Shown here piece after piece: positions 61,619-64,000 of a stretch of DNA of 64,000 bases (positions within the stretch are counted from its first letter, which is position 1; each line of letters begins with the position of its first letter). The notes below the pieces were generated by a model, which was given only the letters and a program-made list of their open reading frames with translations, ran no database searches and was not told the DNA's origin. Made by a program: the position numbers and the translations under genes. Source of the stretch: TMED108 sp036166415 (GTDB taxonomy: Bacteria; Fidelibacterota; Marinisomatia; Marinisomatales; TCS55); assembly GCA_036166415.1 (NCBI GenBank), contig JAYZHP010000081.1, positions 19,696 through 83,695 of the forward strand, given 5' to 3'.

Positions 61619-62158
61619 TTACGCGTCTAACATTTCTTGACGCATGTTTTTTAAATGATTTACTATTGAAGCATCTACAAGTTCATTGCCGACTCTCAAC
61701 CTAATTCCACCAATAAGATCCGGGTCAACCTTGAATGAAATCTCTGTATTTTTATTCAAGGCTTGATCAAGTAATGTTTTGAGTTGCGCCTTTTTATCTT
61801 CGGCTAGATCAATTGTTACATCAGCTATAACATTTACAATATTTTTTTTATCTGCAAGCATGCGATTGTAGTGTTTACTAACTAAGGGTATAATCTTTAC
61901 AAGATTATCATTATTAGAAAGAGCAATAAACTCACTAATAATTTCATGGCATTTATCTCCAAATGCTTCTTTTGTTGCCTTGGCTTTATCAATATTGGAT
62001 ACTCTTTTTGAGAGTAAAAATGATCTAAATTCAGCAGAGGATCTTATGGCATTGCATAAATTAGCAAGAGAATCTTTAGCATCTATCTCAGATTGAGATT
62101 TAACCGCTACATTAAACAAGGCTTCAGAGTACTGCTTTGCTCTTTGATCAAGCTTCAT
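61619..62158 (-). CDS. atpH: ATP synthase delta subunit
   Basis: A 179-residue peripheral-stalk subunit. The N-terminal helical part begins QRAKQYSEALFNVAVKSQ, and the end DPDLIGGIRLRVGNELVDASIVNHLKNMRQEM is the OSCP/delta signature. Its ATG lies inside the end of atpF (11-base overlap). Confidence 0.94.
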   Translation of the reverse strand: MKLDQRAKQYSEALFNVAVKSQSEIDAKDSLANLCNAIRSSAEFRSFLLSKRVSNIDKAKATKEAFGDKCHEIISEFIALSNNDNLVKIIPLVSKHYNRMLADKKNIVNVIADVTIDLAEDKKAQLKTLLDQALNKNTEISFKVDPDLIGGIRLRVGNELVDASIVNHLKNMRQEMLDA

Positions 62159-62693
62159 ATTTTTTGATTTTTTTCAAGGATTCTTCTATCAATGAACTGT
62201 TATCTTGTTCGCTGATATTTTTGTTAATTAGTTTCTCAGCTACTGAAATTGATAAATCGACAACTTCTTTTTTAATGTCAGTAATTGCCTTATCCTTTTC
62301 AACTTGGATTTGATGCTGGGCATCTTCTCTAATTTTATCTGCCTCATCTTTTGCTTTTGAAATCGTATCTTCTTTGATTTTTTCAGCAGCTGCTTTTCCA
62401 TCAGAAAGGATTGATTGGGCATCAGAGCGGGCTTTAGAAATTATTGCCTCTGATTCTGAATTAAGCTTCTCTAATTCTTGACGAGCTTTTTCAGCATCAT
62501 CTAGAGAATTCTTAATCAAGCTTTCTCTTTCTTCGAGCATTTTTAACAGGGGCTTCCAAGCAAACTTTGCAAGGATATAAAAAAGCAATAAAAATGTAAT
62601 TATTGTCCATATATATAGTCCTGGCGTTACTTGAGTTAATAGATTTTTACCTCCACTATCGCCTGCAAAAATAGCTATAACTAAGAAATTCAT
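62148..62693 (-). CDS. atpF: ATP synthase b subunit
   Basis: A 181-residue peripheral stalk. One membrane helix (TPGLYIWTIITFLLLFYILAKFAWKPLL, about 24-51) is followed by a long charged coiled coil. An N-terminal hydrophobic stretch (MNFLVIAIFAGDSGG) precedes the helix and may be a signal-like leader, as in several FCB b subunits. The gap to atpE is 34 bases. Confidence 0.93.
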   Translation of the reverse strand: MNFLVIAIFAGDSGGKNLLTQVTPGLYIWTIITFLLLFYILAKFAWKPLLKMLEERESLIKNSLDDAEKARQELEKLNSESEAIISKARSDAQSILSDGKAAAEKIKEDTISKAKDEADKIREDAQHQIQVEKDKAITDIKKEVVDLSISVAEKLINKNISEQDNSSLIEESLKKIKKYEA

Positions 62694-62727
62694 TTCATGT
62701 TCCTATGAATTTGCTTTTTCTATGTTC

Positions 62728-62943
62728 TTAAAGAACAAGCATTAAGAAAGCGAATACTTCAGCTAAGATAGCAACGCCTTCAAGCAAGAATAAAGGCAAA
62801 TTGACAGCGCCAGTAATCTTATCAGCAGCTTCAGGTTGACGAGCAATGCTTTCTGCAGCAGCAGATGCAAATTTTCCAATGCCCATAGCAGCGCCTATGA
62901 CAATCAGGCCAAGTCCAATTGGGAGAAATGTTGTAGGTTCCAT
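62728..62943 (-). CDS. atpE: ATP synthase c subunit
   Basis: A 71-residue two-helix proteolipid of the c-ring. The loop is ARQPEA, and the ion-binding Glu lies in PLFLLEGVAILAEV. The Na+ signature (Gln in helix 1 and Ser/Thr after the Glu) is missing: the helix-1 position is Ile and the residue after Glu is Gly, so H+ coupling is expected. Confidence 0.95.
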   Translation of the reverse strand: MEPTTFLPIGLGLIVIGAAMGIGKFASAAAESIARQPEAADKITGAVNLPLFLLEGVAILAEVFAFLMLVL

Positions 62944-62963
62944 ATTATTATTTCCTTATTTGT

Positions 62964-63872
62964 TTAATGGTGAACATTAATCGCCATTCCAATAAATACT
63001 GCAGTTAGTAATGTGAATACATATGCCTGCACTAGAACAACGATTATTTCAAGTCCAGAAATTGCTGTAGCCATTGGTACCGATATTAAAGCAGCACCAA
63101 TCCCAGCCACAGTTGATTGAAATTTGTCAGCAAAAATAGCCGTTAGTGATAACAGTGCTAAAATAGCAATGTGTCCACCCGTCATATTCGCAGCTAATCG
63201 CATCGTTAATGCAAAGGGTTTAACGATCATCCCCATTAATTCAATGGGGATTAAAATGATATAAACTGGCCAAGCAAGTCCATGTGGTACTAGGTTTTTC
63301 CAGTGATTAATAAAGCCGTGTGCTTTTGAACCTGCGATAATTATTGCAAAAAATGTAATGGATGCAAGAGCTGCGGTAACATGGAAATTACCAGTAGCAG
63401 TTGCTCCACCATGGGTTAGGCTATCAATAAAATTAGAATGTACAAATTTATTTGTTACCCCTAAAAAATCAAAAATAGGAATCATGCCAATGCCATTTGC
63501 AAAAAGAATGAAGAAGAAGAAGGTAAGAATTAAAGGGGTCCAGGTATTGACCCATTTTGGGCCAACATTTGGAGCAACAATAGAATCTCTTATAAACTGC
63601 ACAATGGCCTCAATAGCGCTTGAAGCTGTAGATGGATTATATGTTGTTTGTCGTAAAAATCTTCGAATAGGAACTATGATAGATAGAGAGACCACTATTG
63701 CTACAATCCATAACATCATTACATGTTTTGTTACAGACATATCTATTCCAAAAATACTAGGTAATTGTATAATGGGGTGCGCTTGGTCAGAATTGGAAAC
63801 GTGACCAATGATATAATCAGCAACTTGTTGTGTTACACTTTGATCGGTTGACTTTTCACCGCCTAAAATCAT
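62964..63872 (-). CDS. atpB: ATP synthase a subunit
   Basis: A 302-residue membrane stator subunit. The essential Arg is in FALTMRLAANMTGGH, with ELMGMIVKP before it. About 50 N-terminal residues precede the first helix (FGIDMSVTKHVMMLWIVAIVVS), a longer leader than in E. coli. The start overlaps the stop of the gene at the window edge (TAATG). Confidence 0.95.
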   Translation of the reverse strand: MILGGEKSTDQSVTQQVADYIIGHVSNSDQAHPIIQLPSIFGIDMSVTKHVMMLWIVAIVVSLSIIVPIRRFLRQTTYNPSTASSAIEAIVQFIRDSIVAPNVGPKWVNTWTPLILTFFFFILFANGIGMIPIFDFLGVTNKFVHSNFIDSLTHGGATATGNFHVTAALASITFFAIIIAGSKAHGFINHWKNLVPHGLAWPVYIILIPIELMGMIVKPFALTMRLAANMTGGHIAILALLSLTAIFADKFQSTVAGIGAALISVPMATAISGLEIIVVLVQAYVFTLLTAVFIGMAINVHH

Positions 63873-64000
63873 TAATACTTTTTTTGTTTATGGTTAAAAA
63901 GTGAATTTATAAACATTGCTTCCAACGTATGAAACGCTATAAAAGAACCTAAAAAGCTAAACACAAATGAGTGAGTGTTAAAAGCATAAAAGTGAATAAG
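63872..64000 (-). CDS. C-terminal end of a membrane-protein gene upstream of atpB (partial, possibly AtpI-like)
   Basis: The last 42 codons of a frame that enters from the right edge. The visible residues begin LIHFYAFNTHSFVFSFLGSF and end in a basic tail, NHKQKKY. The hydrophobic stretch could be one membrane helix. Its TAA shares one base with the atpB ATG, so it belongs to the ATP synthase operon. Position suggests a small AtpI/AtpZ-type assembly protein, but no motif supports this. Confidence 0.55.
   Translation of the reverse strand, partial: LIHFYAFNTHSFVFSFLGSFIAFHTLEAMFINSLFNHKQKKY

Noticed and set aside
62728..62943. Na+-coupled ATP synthase
   Set aside because: The c subunit has Ile instead of Gln in helix 1 and Gly after the binding Glu, so the Na+ signature is lacking.
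63358..63804. 148-codon plus-strand frame
   Set aside because: Antisense to atpB, which has complete motifs; basic, low-information product.
1..64000. Mobile elements, phage genes or CRISPR arrays
   Set aside because: I found no transposase, integrase, direct-repeat array or target-site duplication; gene content and codon style look uniform.

Overview
The window is 64 kb of AT-rich, very tightly packed bacterial DNA. Genes often overlap by 4-16 bases, and no gene-free stretch reaches 300 bases (the largest gaps are about 250 and 215). The best fit is a marine member of the FCB superphylum, probably Candidatus Marinimicrobia (SAR406). This is an inference from a type IX-like C-terminal sorting domain, many lipoproteins, DUF5916 and GH3-beta-lactamase fusion proteins typical of Bacteroidetes relatives, a caa3-type oxidase with a Rieske/split cytochrome b complex, and low GC. 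A marker-gene tree would be needed to confirm it. I see no mobile element, phage or CRISPR array.

Layout. (1) 1-5.4 kb, minus strand: an overlapping cluster of Xaa-Pro aminopeptidase, a 56-residue membrane protein, an APH-fold kinase, a class III aminotransferase-fold enzyme that looks like a phospho-lyase, and an exported GH2 beta-galactosidase cut by the window edge. (2) 5.7-23.8 kb: a cell-wall turnover and muropeptide salvage region built from two plus-strand operons and one minus-strand operon. The first plus operon is lysA, GH18, GH171/DUF1343 muramidase, PBP4 and a PqqB-like lipoprotein. The minus operon is a GH3-beta-lactamase fusion, a DUF1460 amidase and a sodium symporter. The second plus operon is NagZ, an ASKHA sugar kinase, SpoIID, AmpG and a NagX-like acyltransferase. 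Together they could cut peptidoglycan outside the cell, import the fragments and process the amino sugars inside. (3) 23.8-32.1 kb, minus strand: EamA transporter, DUF5916 outer-membrane protein, pterin dehydratase, MATE pump, SLC13 permease, GAF/HD-GYP protein.

(4) 32.2-46.6 kb: a respiratory block. It holds DUF420, SCO, heme O and heme A synthases, cytochrome c oxidase subunits II, IV, III and I with two small membrane proteins among them, a divergent cupredoxin, then an octaheme cytochrome, split cytochrome b, Rieske protein and a HEAT-repeat membrane protein. Oxidase subunit II and the octaheme cytochrome end in nearly the same acidic, Trp-containing tail, which suggests a shared partner or contact between the two complexes. 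(5) 46.6-57.2 kb: tRNA-Leu(UAG), a Cys/Met-metabolism PLP enzyme, secA, nusB, ilvE, phoH, a TatT-like lipoprotein, an alpha/beta hydrolase and aspS. (6) 57.2-64 kb: a complete F1Fo ATP synthase operon (atpB-E-F-H-A-G-D-C) ending in a clear terminator, preceded at the right edge by the end of an unidentified membrane-protein gene.

The oxidase and Rieske/cytochrome b complexes would build the proton gradient that the ATP synthase uses; residues in its c subunit fit H+ rather than Na+ coupling.
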